Source: Burkholderia sp. OK233
GTDB taxonomy: Bacteria > Pseudomonadota > Gammaproteobacteria > Burkholderiales > Burkholderiaceae
Length of the DNA stretch: 64,000 nucleotides
Direction: 5' to 3'
NCBI RefSeq assembly: GCF_900230185.1
Contig: NZ_OCSR01000002.1
Span: 1,550,001 to 1,614,000, forward strand
In this document: piece by piece, positions 8,622 through 19,200 of the stretch
How the letters are laid out: each line of letters begins with the position of its first letter
How positions within the stretch are numbered: position 1 is the stretch's first letter
The notes under the pieces: model-generated
The model's database searches: none
What the model saw: the letters and a program-made list of their open reading frames with translations, nothing else
Told to the model about the DNA's origin: nothing
Translations under genes and position numbers: made by a program

Positions 8622-9683
8622 CTACGAGGCGCCGTGCATGAATTCAATCTCGACACGCCGGTTCGGTCCAAGGCATCGCACTAGTTCGTCGCGATTCGTT
8701 TGCGTGCAAGCGACAACCTGTTTAGCGCTGCCCTCGCCTTGGGCCGTTATCGGCAATGTCACGCCGTGGGCGCGCAGGTACTGCTGAACCGTCTGCGCAC
8801 GCTGCAACGACAGGTTCTGATTGTAGGCATCGCTGCCGAGGCGGTCTGCGAAACCTGTGATCTTGAGTTCGCGTATGGCGGGAACCTGCTTCAGGCCCGC
8901 GACCACCTCGTCGAGATGTTGCCGACCCGCGGGCAGGATTGCAGCCTCGTCGCCACCATTGAAGCGGAACAGGGAGTCGGCACGCAGCGTAATCGTTTGC
9001 CGTGCCTGTGCCGCAGTGGACGCGGCGGGTGCCTGCTTTGCCTCCTTGCATTGCAAGGCTGTTTCCGCCGACTTCCGCAAGTTCTCCTGCACCTCAGGCA
9101 GGCGCTTTTCAGCGCTGGAGAAACTACGCGTCCAGGCGTCATGCCCGGATTGCATCAGTTCGACTTCGGCACATGCAAGCGGCCGTTGCGCCTCTGGACA
9201 TTGAGCGATAGCAGGATCGGCCTTGATGGCATTGACGATCGTCCACAGATCGGGGCGCACTGTAGACACGGTGCGCAAGGCCGGGTTAGCAGCGGACAAC
9301 GGCGTGCCATTTTCGAGGCTCATCGTGATCATCGCCGCCTGGCCAATGGCTTCCTCGACGAAGCCCCAGTGATCGTTACCTTGCCGCGCCTGTTCGCCGG
9401 CATCTAACCAGCATTGCGCCTTCGCATGAAAATAACTGTTCTTGTCGCCCGACACCTGATCGAGCCGCTGTTGCAACGATGCCAGTGCTGTAGGGCTGCT
9501 GACGATCGGCGCATAGGTGTCGACCCACTGCCCGTTGGCCGCGCCGGCGGCCTCGTCTTGCGAGGCGCCGACGCCCGTTTTCAGCACGGTGACATCTTCG
9601 ATGCCAAGCCGTTCACGCGCGGTATGGTCCGCGCAACCTGACAGGGCCAGCGCGCACGCGAGGATCGTTAGCCGGAATTTCAT
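8622..9683 (-). CDS. OmpA-family outer-membrane lipoprotein
   Basis: 353 aa. The N-terminus is a lipoprotein signal with lipobox LSGC (Cys16). A helical middle domain of about 200 residues contains several cysteines. The last about 110 residues form an OmpA-like peptidoglycan-binding domain with FRFNGGDEA, ITGFADRLGSDAYNQNLSLQRA and NRRVEIEF, including the Asp/Arg pair that binds diaminopimelate. It probably tethers the outer membrane to peptidoglycan. It is monocistronic, separated by 233 bases from the response regulator gene, in which I saw nothing convincing. Confidence 0.88.
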   Translation of the reverse strand: MKFRLTILACALALSGCADHTARERLGIEDVTVLKTGVGASQDEAAGAANGQWVDTYAPIVSSPTALASLQQRLDQVSGDKNSYFHAKAQCWLDAGEQARQGNDHWGFVEEAIGQAAMITMSLENGTPLSAANPALRTVSTVRPDLWTIVNAIKADPAIAQCPEAQRPLACAEVELMQSGHDAWTRSFSSAEKRLPEVQENLRKSAETALQCKEAKQAPAASTAAQARQTITLRADSLFRFNGGDEAAILPAGRQHLDEVVAGLKQVPAIRELKITGFADRLGSDAYNQNLSLQRAQTVQQYLRAHGVTLPITAQGEGSAKQVVACTQTNRDELVRCLGPNRRVEIEFMHGAS

Positions 9684-9993
9684 TGGTTTTCTGCGTCGAG
9701 CGCATCTTCTTTAAGAAGGCTCCGAGTATGAAGAGACGCAGACTGACGGGGAATGGGAAGATTCTTAGAAAGATGTCAGAGAGTTGACGCTTTCGGGACA
9801 GTTTCGTCAAAGACTTCGAATGAAACTTCGCGTTTCTTGCGCTGCGTCAGCACGATTCAACTCAAGCGCGGACACCGCCGCGAGTAGTCGAGAATCTCGT
9901 TCAAGTGATCTGCGTCGACGCATCGGCTGCGCATTTTGCGGCAACGATGGGCGCGCCTGCTGGGTGCCCAATCGTCTCGCGAGCCGCTGACAC
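9684..9993. other. intergenic region, nothing assigned
   Basis: 310 bases between the lipoprotein start and the stop of the ABC permease, both on the minus strand. The half nearest the lipoprotein gene presumably carries its promoter. No convincing ORF, hairpin terminator or repeat was seen. Confidence 0.5.
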
Positions 9994-10833
9994 TCAGCTC
10001 TTCACCGCCCGCGCCGCATTTCTCCCCCGCAGCCACTCGAGCGCGAGCAACAAACAGGTGGAAAACACAATCAGAATCGTCGCAAGCGCGGCAATCGTTG
10101 GGCTGATGTTCTCGCGAATGCCGGTGAACATCTGCCGCGGCAGTGTCGTTTGATCCGCGCCGGCAAGAAACAACGTCACCACCACTTCATCGAACGACGT
10201 TGCGAACGCGAACAGCGCACCCGAAATCACGCCCGGCGCAATCACGGGCAATGTGATGCGGAAGAACGTCTTCACCGGATTCGCGCCCAGCGACAAACTG
10301 GCGCGTACCAGGTTGTAGTTGAAGCCTTGCAGCGTCGCCGCCACCGTCGTCAAGACAAATGGCACGCCGAGCGACGCATGCGCGAGAATCAGGCCGATAT
10401 ACGTATTGGCCAGCCCAAGCGGCGCGAAGAACAGATACATGCCGACGCCCACCACCACCACCGGCACGATCATCGGCGAAATAAGGATCGCCATCAGCAG
10501 CGCTTTGCCGCGGAAGTTCGCTTTGGTCAGGCCAATCGCAGCAAGTGTGCCGAGTACGGTTGCGACGACGGTCGCAGAAGGCGCCACGATAAAGCTGTTC
10601 TTCGCGGCCATGCGCCACTCGTCGGACGCGATCAGGTTCTGATACCAGCGCAGCGACCACCCCGGAATCGGATACACCAGAAACGTGCTCGACGAAAACG
10701 ACAGCGGCACAATCGCCAGCACCGGCAGGATCAGATAGAGCAGCGTGAGCAAGGCAAGCGCGCGCAGCGCGAAGTACCACACGCGCTCAGTCAAGGACGT
10801 ATGCGGCGCAAACAGGGGCTTGGCTAGTTTCAT
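9994..10833 (-). CDS. ABC transporter inner-membrane permease, PotC-type
   Basis: 279 aa with six predicted membrane segments and the EAA-type cytoplasmic loop (RASLSLGANPVKTFFRITLPVIAPG). This matches the PotC/YdcV group of spermidine/putrescine-type permeases. It is the last of four genes (ATPase, binding protein, PotB-like, PotC-like) on the minus strand. It starts 24 bases after the stop of the PotB-like gene with a GGAG-type ribosome site. The substrate is probably a polyamine or related cation, but this cannot be read from the permease alone. Confidence 0.88.
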   Translation of the reverse strand: MKLAKPLFAPHTSLTERVWYFALRALALLTLLYLILPVLAIVPLSFSSSTFLVYPIPGWSLRWYQNLIASDEWRMAAKNSFIVAPSATVVATVLGTLAAIGLTKANFRGKALLMAILISPMIVPVVVVGVGMYLFFAPLGLANTYIGLILAHASLGVPFVLTTVAATLQGFNYNLVRASLSLGANPVKTFFRITLPVIAPGVISGALFAFATSFDEVVVTLFLAGADQTTLPRQMFTGIRENISPTIAALATILIVFSTCLLLALEWLRGRNAARAVKS

Positions 10834-10857
10834 CGCGAATCAGCTCCGTTCAGGCGT

Positions 10858-12135
10858 TCAGCCGAGGCTCAGTGACGAACGCGTAAAGCGCCCGTAGATG
10901 ACATACAGCACCAGCGTCGCTGCGAGCAGCAAGCCGCCAAGCGCACACGCCATGCCCCAATTGATCGTCACGTTGGTGAAGTACGCGACGTAGTAGCTGA
11001 CCATCTGATCGTTCGGTCCACCGAGCAGCGCCGGCGTGATGTAGTAACCGATTGCCAGAATGAACACCAGCAGTGCGCCCGCACCGATGCCCGGATACGT
11101 CTGCGGCACATACACGCGCCAGAACGCGGCGAACGGATGACTGCCGAGCGAAATGGCCGCGCGTTGATAGGTCGGCGGAATCGACTTCATCACGCTGTAC
11201 AACGGCAGAATCATGAACGGCAGCAGAATGTGCGTCATCGAGATATACACGCCGGTGCGGTTGAACAGCAGCGACAACGGATCATGCAACAAGCCACTCG
11301 CGATCAGCGCCTTGTTCACTAGCCCTTCACTTTGCAGAATCACGATCCACGCGGCGACGCGCACGAGGATCGAGGTCCAGAACGGAATCAGCACCAGAAT
11401 CATCACGAGATTCGCGCGACGATCGGACAACGTCGAGATCCAGTACGCGAGCGGGTAGCCGAGCAGCAGCGCGAAGAAGGTCACGGCAGCGCCGATCACG
11501 AACGTACGGCTGAACACGTGGAGATAAATCTGTTGGTCGGGATCGGTCTCCTTGATGTTGCCGAACGCGTCCTGCTTATGGTCTAAGGAAGCCAGCAGAT
11601 AGAACGGCGAGTACGCGCCGGAATTCTTCGCGATCGCTTGCCAGTAGGTGACGTCGTTCCAGCGCTCGTCGAGTTCGACGAACTTCGCGTGAACCTGGGC
11701 AGGCGAGAGATTCAATGGCTTGCTGTTGTCGTCGACGAACGGCATTGCGTGCGCCGATTTTGCTACCAGAGAGCGGTAGCCGGGAATTTCGACGTTCAAG
11801 CGGCGCGCCAGCGCACCCATGCCGTCGCTATCGGCGACCGCAGCGAGGTCCACGGCCAATGCGGCATATGCTGCATCAGGAGGCGGCGTCTTGCGGTCCC
11901 AACCGTGCAACGCATTCAGCGTATGCGGCAAGGCGTTAACCACTTCCGGATTCTGCGCGGCGCGCGTCAGCAGAGCACCGATCGGCACAACGAAAATCAG
12001 CAGCAGAAAAATGGCGAGCGGGGCAATCAGGAGCAGCGCCACCGCGCGCTTCTTCGCTTCCGCGGCCTTCAGTTCGCGTTTGAGTCGAACAATCGACTCA
12101 GGCGTCGAATCGCCGGCGATCGTCATCGTAGTCAC
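10858..12135 (-). CDS. ABC transporter permease, PotB-type, with large periplasmic insertion
   Basis: 425 aa, much longer than E. coli PotB (about 275). After TM1 (about 30-55) comes a hydrophilic stretch of about 150 residues before TM2 (about 207-230). The remaining five segments and the EAA loop (RAAISLGSHPFAAFWRVYVPQ) are normal. The GTG at 12135 is preferred to the ATG three codons later because AGGAG lies 6 bases upstream of the GTG. It partners the PotC-like permease. The extra loop faces the periplasm, where it could contact the binding protein. Confidence 0.87.
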   Translation of the reverse strand: MTTMTIAGDSTPESIVRLKRELKAAEAKKRAVALLLIAPLAIFLLLIFVVPIGALLTRAAQNPEVVNALPHTLNALHGWDRKTPPPDAAYAALAVDLAAVADSDGMGALARRLNVEIPGYRSLVAKSAHAMPFVDDNSKPLNLSPAQVHAKFVELDERWNDVTYWQAIAKNSGAYSPFYLLASLDHKQDAFGNIKETDPDQQIYLHVFSRTFVIGAAVTFFALLLGYPLAYWISTLSDRRANLVMILVLIPFWTSILVRVAAWIVILQSEGLVNKALIASGLLHDPLSLLFNRTGVYISMTHILLPFMILPLYSVMKSIPPTYQRAAISLGSHPFAAFWRVYVPQTYPGIGAGALLVFILAIGYYITPALLGGPNDQMVSYYVAYFTNVTINWGMACALGGLLLAATLVLYVIYGRFTRSSLSLG

Positions 12136-12148
12136 ACCCGTCTCCTGT

Positions 12149-12192
12149 GTCGACTGGAGTTAGCGCTTCAGCGCTTACTCCAGTCCCATGCA
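12149..12192. repeat. 44-bp hairpin repeat (REP-like), copy 1
   Basis: Begins GTCGACTGGAGTTAGCGC and ends CCAGTCCCATGCA. Positions 5-19 of the element pair with 22-36, one T-T mismatch, making a near-perfect stem of about 15 bp. It lies between the binding-protein gene and the PotB-like permease gene of one operon. A second copy, 41 of 44 bases identical, lies at 51485-51528. Confidence 0.85.
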
Positions 12193-12294
12193 TCCGGCCG
12201 GGCGCGCACATCGTTCAGATATGCGCGCGTTTCATTGCATCGATACAACGCGACCTCGGTAACAAAAAAGCCGCGCCTTCTCTCAACTAGCCAA

Positions 12295-13344
12295 TTACTT
12301 CGAAGCCCACGACGAAAAACGTTGCTCCAACTCATCACCATGGTCGGTCCAGAACGCAAGATTCTGCAGCACCGCGTTCTTGCCATTGGCCGGCGAGTTC
12401 GGCAGATTCGCGAGCGTCTTCGCATCGAGCGACTTGATCGCGGCCACGTTCACCGGACCGTACGCGATGTTATGCGCGTAGTCCTGTTGCGGCTTCGACG
12501 AGATCGAATAAGCGATGTACTTCTCCGCCAGCGCCTTGTTCGGCGTGCCCTTCGGAATCGCCCAGTAGTCGAGGTCGTAGATGCTGCCGTTCCACACCAC
12601 CTTGAGGTTCTTGCCTTCCTTCTGCGCGGCATCGATACGGCCGTTGTACGCAGTGGACATCACCACGTCACCCGCGACCAGGAATTGCGGCGGCTGTGCA
12701 CCCGCTTCCCACCACTGGATGTTCGGCTTCAGTTCGTCGAGCTTCTTGAACGCGCGGTCCTGGCCTTCCTTGGTGGCGAGCACCTTGTAGACGTCCTTCG
12801 GCGGCACGCCGTCGGCCATCAGCGCGAATTCGAGGTTGTAACGCGCGCCCTTGCGCATCGCGCGCTTGCCCGGGAATTTCTTCACGTCCCAGAAATCGGC
12901 CCAGCCGGTCGGCGCGGTTTTCAGCTTGTCTGCGTTATAGGCCAACGCGGTCGACCACACGAAGAAACCCACACCGCAGGTTTGCGGGGCTTCCGGAATC
13001 AGATCCGACTTCTTGCCGATCTTCGACCAGTCGAGCTTCTCGTACAGACCTTCATCGCAACCGCGGCCGATGTCGCCCGATTCCACTTCCACCACGTCCC
13101 AGTTCACATGCTTCGCTTCGACCATCGCTTTCACTTTGGCCTGCTCACCGTTGTATTCGACGGCGGTTACCTTATTGCTGGTTTGCGTTTCGAACGGCTG
13201 GTTGAAGGCGACCTTTTGCGCGTCGCCATTCGCGCCGCCGAAATTGACGACTGTCAGTTCGGCTGCATTGACTTGCGCAGCGCCCAGCGCGAGCGCCACA
13301 GCACCGACAGCGATGGCGCAGCGCGATTTCCCGATCTTGCTCAT
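12295..13344 (-). CDS. periplasmic substrate-binding protein, polyamine-type ABC importer
   Basis: 349 aa from the ATG at 13344, chosen for its upstream GGAG and because a signal peptide begins there (SKIGKSRC..ALGAAQVNAAE, cleavage near residue 25). The mature part begins LTVVNFGGANGDAQK, as in PotD/PotF/YdcS-type extracellular solute-binding proteins. It also has FPGKRAMRKGARYNLEFAL and SIYDLDYWAIPKGT. It delivers ligand to the two downstream permeases. The long spacing to the next gene (about 160 bases, with a hairpin repeat) could give this gene more mRNA than the permeases. Confidence 0.88.
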   Translation of the reverse strand: MSKIGKSRCAIAVGAVALALGAAQVNAAELTVVNFGGANGDAQKVAFNQPFETQTSNKVTAVEYNGEQAKVKAMVEAKHVNWDVVEVESGDIGRGCDEGLYEKLDWSKIGKKSDLIPEAPQTCGVGFFVWSTALAYNADKLKTAPTGWADFWDVKKFPGKRAMRKGARYNLEFALMADGVPPKDVYKVLATKEGQDRAFKKLDELKPNIQWWEAGAQPPQFLVAGDVVMSTAYNGRIDAAQKEGKNLKVVWNGSIYDLDYWAIPKGTPNKALAEKYIAYSISSKPQQDYAHNIAYGPVNVAAIKSLDAKTLANLPNSPANGKNAVLQNLAFWTDHGDELEQRFSSWASK

Positions 13345-13461
13345 GGTGTGTTGCTCTCCTTTGGTGGTGTGCTTCAAGCTAAGTACAGTGCGACTTGTTA
13401 TGTGCTGCTTACGTGAACCGCCTTTCTTTCCTGCGCTGAACTTCCCGCGCCTCACACGGCC

Positions 13462-14559
13462 TCACGCCCCTGCAAACACTCGCAGATGCTCGGGCGCGAA
13501 CTCCAGCGCGACCGGCGCGCCAGGCGCGAAGGTTTCGAGTGCGTCGGTACCGAGTGGCACCTTGACGAAGCACTCGTCCTGCTCCGGCACGCCACACCGC
13601 ATGCGCACGTGGTCGCCGAAATAGATGAGCCCGCGCGCTTCACCGCTCAGCGCGTTAGCGCCGGGCCGTGATACGCCGTTAGCGAGCTTCATACGCTCGG
13701 GCCGGATGCAAGCGACCGCCGGCGTGCCCGCTCGCGCGCCGCCAATATTGCGGCCAGTGAGCCGGGTGCCGTCAATCAGATGAAACTCGCAGTACTCGCC
13801 GTCGACGTTTGCGATCGTGCCGCGCAGCTTGTTGCTGTCACCGATGAAGTTCGCGACGAACTCGTTGCACGGCGATTCGTACAGACGGTCCACGGTATCG
13901 AGTTGTTGCACGATGCCTTTATCGAACACGGCAACGCGGTCGGACATGGTCAGTGCCTCGCCCTGGTCGTGCGTGACGTACACGAAGGTGACGCCAAGCT
14001 TCTCGTGCAATGATTTAAGTTCGTACTGCATGTGTTCGCGCAACTGCTTGTCGAGTGCACCGAGCGGCTCGTCCATCAGCACGAGCTTCGGCTCGAACAC
14101 CAGCGCCCGCGCCAACGCGATACGTTGCTGCTGGCCCCCGGAAAGCTGCGCCGGATAACGCTTTGCGAAACTTTCCATGCGCACCATCTTCAGCGCGTTA
14201 TTCGTGCGATGCGCGCGTTCCGCGGCCGAGAGTTTGCGTACGGTGAGCGGATACGCCACGTTCTGCTCGACCGTCAAATGCGGAAACAGCGCGTAGTTCT
14301 GAAACACCATGCCGATGTTGCGTTTGTGCGGCGGCACGGTATTGAGCAGCGTGCCATCGAGCCAGATTTCGCCGCCGGTGGGAAATTCAAAACCCGCCAG
14401 CATCATCAGACATGTGGTTTTCCCTGATCCCGAAGGTCCGAGCAGCGTCAGGAATTCGCCCTGATAGATATCCAGATCGAGTTGCTTGACGACCAGCGTT
14501 TCGCCGTCGTACGTCTTGCGCACACCTCGAAAGCTGACGATCACGTCATCGGTTTTCAT
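13462..14559 (-). CDS. ABC transporter ATPase, PotA-type
   Basis: 365 aa from the ATG at 14559 (AGAGGAGA 7 bases upstream; an upstream in-frame start lacks a ribosome site). Walker A is GPSGSGKTT, the signature is LSGGQQQRIALARAL, Walker B is LVLMDEPLGALD, with the switch His in VTHDQGEA. The C-terminal TOBE-like regulatory domain spans about 240-365. First gene of the polyamine-type transporter operon, divergent from the MocR regulator. Confidence 0.93.
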   Translation of the reverse strand: MKTDDVIVSFRGVRKTYDGETLVVKQLDLDIYQGEFLTLLGPSGSGKTTCLMMLAGFEFPTGGEIWLDGTLLNTVPPHKRNIGMVFQNYALFPHLTVEQNVAYPLTVRKLSAAERAHRTNNALKMVRMESFAKRYPAQLSGGQQQRIALARALVFEPKLVLMDEPLGALDKQLREHMQYELKSLHEKLGVTFVYVTHDQGEALTMSDRVAVFDKGIVQQLDTVDRLYESPCNEFVANFIGDSNKLRGTIANVDGEYCEFHLIDGTRLTGRNIGGARAGTPAVACIRPERMKLANGVSRPGANALSGEARGLIYFGDHVRMRCGVPEQDECFVKVPLGTDALETFAPGAPVALEFAPEHLRVFAGA

Positions 14560-14644
14560 CGCACTGTCTCCTCTGCGGTCCGGCTGGCTCCCCCTGCAAA
14601 ACAGCGGGATTGCATTAATTGCGTGGCTCACTATAGTCCCTTAC

Positions 14645-14686
14645 GGTTCTACAATATGGAACCATTTCATTATTCCGGATAGAACC
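14645..14686. promoter_or_regulatory. candidate MocR operator in the divergent promoter region
   Basis: GGTTCT at 14645-14650, GGAACC at 14658-14663 and AGAACC at 14681-14686 repeat a 6-base core in both orientations. The last copy ends two bases before the regulator's start codon. The site lies between the ATPase gene and the MocR gene, where such regulators usually bind. Assignment is inferred. Confidence 0.45.
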
Positions 14687-14688
14687 AC

Positions 14689-16242
14689 TTGGACACCGTG
14701 ATCTTGTCGGATTGGCTTGCCGCGCGGCTCGACCGCGCCGCCGCCGAACCGGTCTACAGGCAGACGTTGCGGCTGATGCAGCAGGCCATCCTGACCGGCC
14801 AGTTGCCGCCCGGCACCAAGCTGCCGAGTTCGCGGACGCTCGCCGAAGACCTCGGCATCGCGCGCAATACGGTGCTGCACGTCTACGACCAGTTGACCGC
14901 CGAAGGCTATGTGATCTCGACCACCGGCAGCGGCACCTATGTTGCCGACACGCGGCCGGACACGGCAGCAGTGAATACACGTAAGAAGCCGGCGGTGGCG
15001 AGCGTCGATGCGGAGAGTGCTGATCAAGCCGCCGAGACCGCGAAGCCCCCCAAACGCGATCTAGGTGACCTCTCCATGCGCGGACGACGGCTGATCGATC
15101 AGGCCGGCGTGTCCGCCAAACAGTGGGGGGCGTTCATGCCGGGCGTACCCGATGTCGCGGAATTTCCAGCCCGCACATGGAGCCGCTTGCAGGCAAGGTT
15201 GTGGAAGGAAGCCAATCCCGATCTGCTGACCTATGCGCCAGGCGGCGGCTATCGGCCGTTACGGCGCGCGCTGTCCGATTACCTGCGCGTCGCACGCTCG
15301 GTGAATTGCACGCCGGATCAAATCATCATCACGACGGGCATTCATCAGTCGATCGATCTGGCGGTGCGTTTATTGACCGACGTCGGCGATCGCGCGTGGG
15401 TGGAAGAACCGTGCTATTGGGGCGCGCGCAGCGTGCTGCAATCGTCCGGAATCACGCTGGTGCCGGTGCCGGTGGACGACGAGGGACTCAACCCGCGCGA
15501 GCAGGATCTGCAACAGCCGCCGCGTCTCGCGCTCGTCACGCCGTCACATCAGTACCCGCTCGGCATGGTGATGAGTCTCGCGCGCCGCCGCACGCTGCTC
15601 GAATATGCGCGCCAGCACAACGTCTGGATCATCGAAGACGACTACGACAGCGAATTCCGCTACGGCAGCCGTCCGCTCGCCTCGTTGCAAGGGCTCGATG
15701 ACGCCGGCCAGGTGATCTACGTCGGCAGTTTGGGAAAGATGCTGTTTCCAGGTTTGCGGATCGGCTACATGATCGCGCCGGAGCATCTGGTGGATACGTT
15801 CCGCACGGGGGTTGCGGAGTTGTATCGCGAGGGACAGTTGATGCAACAGGCCGTGATGACCGACTTCATCATGGACGGGCACCTCACCTCGCACGTTCGC
15901 CGTATGCGCGCGCTCTACGGCGAGCGCCGACAGATTCTGATCGACGCGATCACCGCGCGTTTCGGCAACGAACTCCCGGTAATGGGCGACGAGGCCGGTC
16001 TGCATCTGGTGCTCGGCCTGCCCGATCATGCCAACGATCGCGCAGTCACGGCAGCCGCTTACGATGCCGGCGTGATCGTGCGGCCGCTCGCCGCTTACTA
16101 CAGCAGCGAAACGCCGGCGCGGCGCGGGCTGCTGCTGGGCTATGCATGCGTGCCGAACGAGAAGATCGGCCCCGCGTTCGACACACTCGCGCGGGTGATC
16201 GAGCAGACAGCGTTGAAGAAAGCGCCGACGCGCGCTGCTTAA
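14689..16242 (+). CDS. MocR-family (GntR wHTH plus aminotransferase-like) transcriptional regulator
   Basis: 517 aa. An N-terminal GntR winged helix (about 18-90: VYRQTLRLMQQAILTGQLPPG, KLPSSRTLAEDLGIARNTV) is joined by a low-complexity linker to a fold-type-I aminotransferase-like domain (about 135-505). The PLP lysine motif is present as YVGSLGKMLFPGLRIGYM, with the Asp of EDDYDSEF. Such proteins (GabR, PdxR, TauR) sense amino acids, amines or PLP. The start is uncertain: TTG at 14689 or GTG at 14698, neither with a clear ribosome site, so the mRNA may be nearly leaderless. Probably controls the divergent importer. Confidence 0.9.
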   Translation: MDTVILSDWLAARLDRAAAEPVYRQTLRLMQQAILTGQLPPGTKLPSSRTLAEDLGIARNTVLHVYDQLTAEGYVISTTGSGTYVADTRPDTAAVNTRKKPAVASVDAESADQAAETAKPPKRDLGDLSMRGRRLIDQAGVSAKQWGAFMPGVPDVAEFPARTWSRLQARLWKEANPDLLTYAPGGGYRPLRRALSDYLRVARSVNCTPDQIIITTGIHQSIDLAVRLLTDVGDRAWVEEPCYWGARSVLQSSGITLVPVPVDDEGLNPREQDLQQPPRLALVTPSHQYPLGMVMSLARRRTLLEYARQHNVWIIEDDYDSEFRYGSRPLASLQGLDDAGQVIYVGSLGKMLFPGLRIGYMIAPEHLVDTFRTGVAELYREGQLMQQAVMTDFIMDGHLTSHVRRMRALYGERRQILIDAITARFGNELPVMGDEAGLHLVLGLPDHANDRAVTAAAYDAGVIVRPLAAYYSSETPARRGLLLGYACVPNEKIGPAFDTLARVIEQTALKKAPTRAA

Positions 16243-16266
16243 CTGCCCGCATCGCGCCACGACGCA

Positions 16267-19200
16267 TCACTTCAAGCCGAAGTCCACCCGCGTCGTCGCG
16301 CCCTTGTCCTTGATGCCGTCCGCGTCCAGCTTCGGCGCGACGATAAACACGCGGCTGCTGTCGATCTTGCCCTCGAAATACTGCTGCACGGCTTGCGCCC
16401 GTTGCTGCGCAAGCTGACGCAAGCTGGCGTCGTCGATTGGAGCATTGGCGGCCATCGCCGCCTTCATCTCGTCGTCCGGCAGGCTCTTGGTCAAGCCGAC
16501 AAAATTGCGCGGCTTCTTGAAGTCAGCCGACTTATAGGCCTTGCTCAGATACTTGTCGTATTCCTTCGGATCGACAGTGACGGTTGACAGATCGACGCTC
16601 TCGCCATTGCCCACCACATCTTTGATCTTCTGCTGCTTGACCTGGCGTTCGACGTATTGCGCGCGCAAGCCCGGTCCGTCGATCGCCGGATCGACGCGGC
16701 CAATCAGATCGATACGAATCGAACTCTTGTCGGCCAGCGCTTTCACGATAGTGTCGAGCTTCTTGTCCGCAGCGTCGGACAGTTTCGCCGACCCCGGCTC
16801 GAACTCGACATAGCCGAGTTCCTCGCCACTGCCGCCAAAGGCATTGGCGATCAGCGAGAACGGCGCGGTGACAGCCTTCTGCAGCAGGTTAAGCACAGCA
16901 TGCCAGATCAGGCCGCCGATGCTGAACTCCGGATTCGACAACGAACCCGACACCGGCAGATTCACGTCGATTTCACCGCGCGAGTTTTTCAGCAGCGAAA
17001 TCGCGAGACGCACCGGCAGTTTGGTCGCCGTATCGTTCTCGACGTGATCGCCGAACGTGAGCTGATCAATGAAAATGTGATTGTTCGCGTTCAACTGATC
17101 GTTATCGAGCTTGTAATGCAGATCGACGTTCAGCTTACCCTTGGTGATCGGATAGCCGGCGTATTTCGCCGAATACGGCGTGAGATTGGTGAGCTCGATA
17201 TCGTGAGCACTCGCAGTCAAATCGAGCGCAGGCTTCGCGATCAGCGGATTGACCGTACCGCGAATCGACAGCGGACCATTGGCCGCCAGCTTCGCGGCGA
17301 TGTCGACAGGTGCGGGTGTGGTCGATTGCGTGCCGAACGCGCCAACCGTGCCTTGAATGCCGACGAGGTTCGCGGTGAAGTTCGGCTTGATGAAGTTATC
17401 GGTGTAGGTCACGCGGCCCTGTTGCAACACCAGTTGGCCGAAGTGCAGTTTGACAGGGCTTTGCGGCGGCGTGGCGGCCGTGACCGTTGCGGACGAAGTG
17501 GACGACGCCGGTACCGGCGCGGAAGCCACCTCAGGCGCCGATGCGGCCTGCGGCGTCAACGGCACCGGCTCGTGGCCGCCGCTCTTGTCGCGTGTCAGCG
17601 ATTGCGCGGCGCCGCTTTCATGCGCGACCACGTCCTTGAGATTCAGCTTGCCTTGCGCATCGAGCAGCACACGCCCATAGAACTTCGTGAACGTAACGCG
17701 GCCCGCGTCGACCACGGTGCCGTCTTCGTCGTAGTCGGCCTTCAGGTTGGTCAGCGCGAGCGAACCCCATCCTGCGAACGGGTCCGAGGTCGCCTTGTCG
17801 ATCATCCGCACGTCGACGAGCGCGACGTCGCCGCGGTACGTCGCTTTGAGCGCCTTCGCCTGACTCAGCGCGAGATCGCCGTTCGCATTGAGCAACGCGC
17901 TCGCGATCAGCGCATTCAGCTTGCTGCCGAAGTACGGTTCGAAGGCCGCCGCATCCAGGCGGTTCGCGTTCACCTTGACGGCCACTTTGAGCGGTGTCGC
18001 GGTGACATCGCCCTTTACGCCGAGCGTGCCTTTCTTGTTGAGCGTGGCTTGCAAATCGACCGGCAGCGGCTTACTCAGATCGTCGCTGATCTGCTGCACC
18101 TTGAGTTGCAGTGGCGTCACGCTCAGCTTCACCGGCTGCGGCGTGGTGTTGTCGGTGAAATTGGCGGTGGCGTCTTTCAGGTTGAGTTCGCCGATTTTGT
18201 AGTGCCACGCGGGCCCTGCCGCCTCCGCCTTCTTCACCGCGTGGATCGCCGTGCGCTGCTGCTCGGCCTGATGCGGACCCGCGAGCGCGGCGAGGTCGAT
18301 GTTGCCGTCTTTCAGACGCTGTGCTTCGACCATCAGGCCGGTCGTATCGACGCTGGTGATATCGGCGGTGCGCCCGGCGACGTCCACCTGCTTGACCGTC
18401 ACCTGGCCTTGCGCGAGCGAGACCACCGGCGTCTTGCTGCCACGTGCCGCAAGTTTGAGCGACTGCAGATCCAGTTGCGTGTCGGTGACCATCACCGCGG
18501 CCGGCGACTTCGACCAGTTCGCGCCAATGTTCGCGTTCGCGGACAGCGCGCCGTCGACCACTTGCGCCGCAGTCGCCGCGTCGAGATACGGCTGCAGCAG
18601 CGGCAACGGAAGAGACTTCAGATCGAGCTTTGCGTTGGCGGTCTTCGCGACAAGGCCGAACGCGCCGGCTACGCCGAGCGAACCGGCGGCGTCCTTGAAG
18701 TCGGTATTGAGCGTGTAGTGAGCGGGGGCAGTAGCGAGCGTCGAGAAATCGGTCAGCGTGACGGCCAGTTTTTGCAGGCCGAGATCGACCGGTCGCGAGG
18801 CGGCTTCGTCGTGAACGTTGACCGTGCCGTCGTTGAGCACGAAGCGTTTGATCGACAGATCGAGAGGCGGTGCGGTCTTATCCGTGGCGGTCGCGCCGGA
18901 TGCTTCGATGGGCGCGCTCGCAGCGTTTCTAGCCGTCGTGGCCGCCGACGCAGATGCCGGTGCAGAAGCCCCCGCAGCAGGCGCGGGCGCGAACATCCGT
19001 TCGACACTCAACACGCCTTCTTTATCGCGCGCAAGACTGGCGCTCGGCGCGTCGATACGGATATCGTCGAAGTGATACAGGCTCTTCAACGGCTCGAGCG
19101 TCGCGGCAGCCACATGCACCGCGTGCGCCGCGAAGAATGGCGCCTTGCCCTGATCGCGCACGTCCACGTCGTTCAGATCGACGGTGCCCGCCACGCGCAA

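Noticed and set aside
12149..12192. CRISPR repeat or attachment site
   Set aside because: Only isolated copies, no spacers, no integrase nearby. A REP-like hairpin explains it better.
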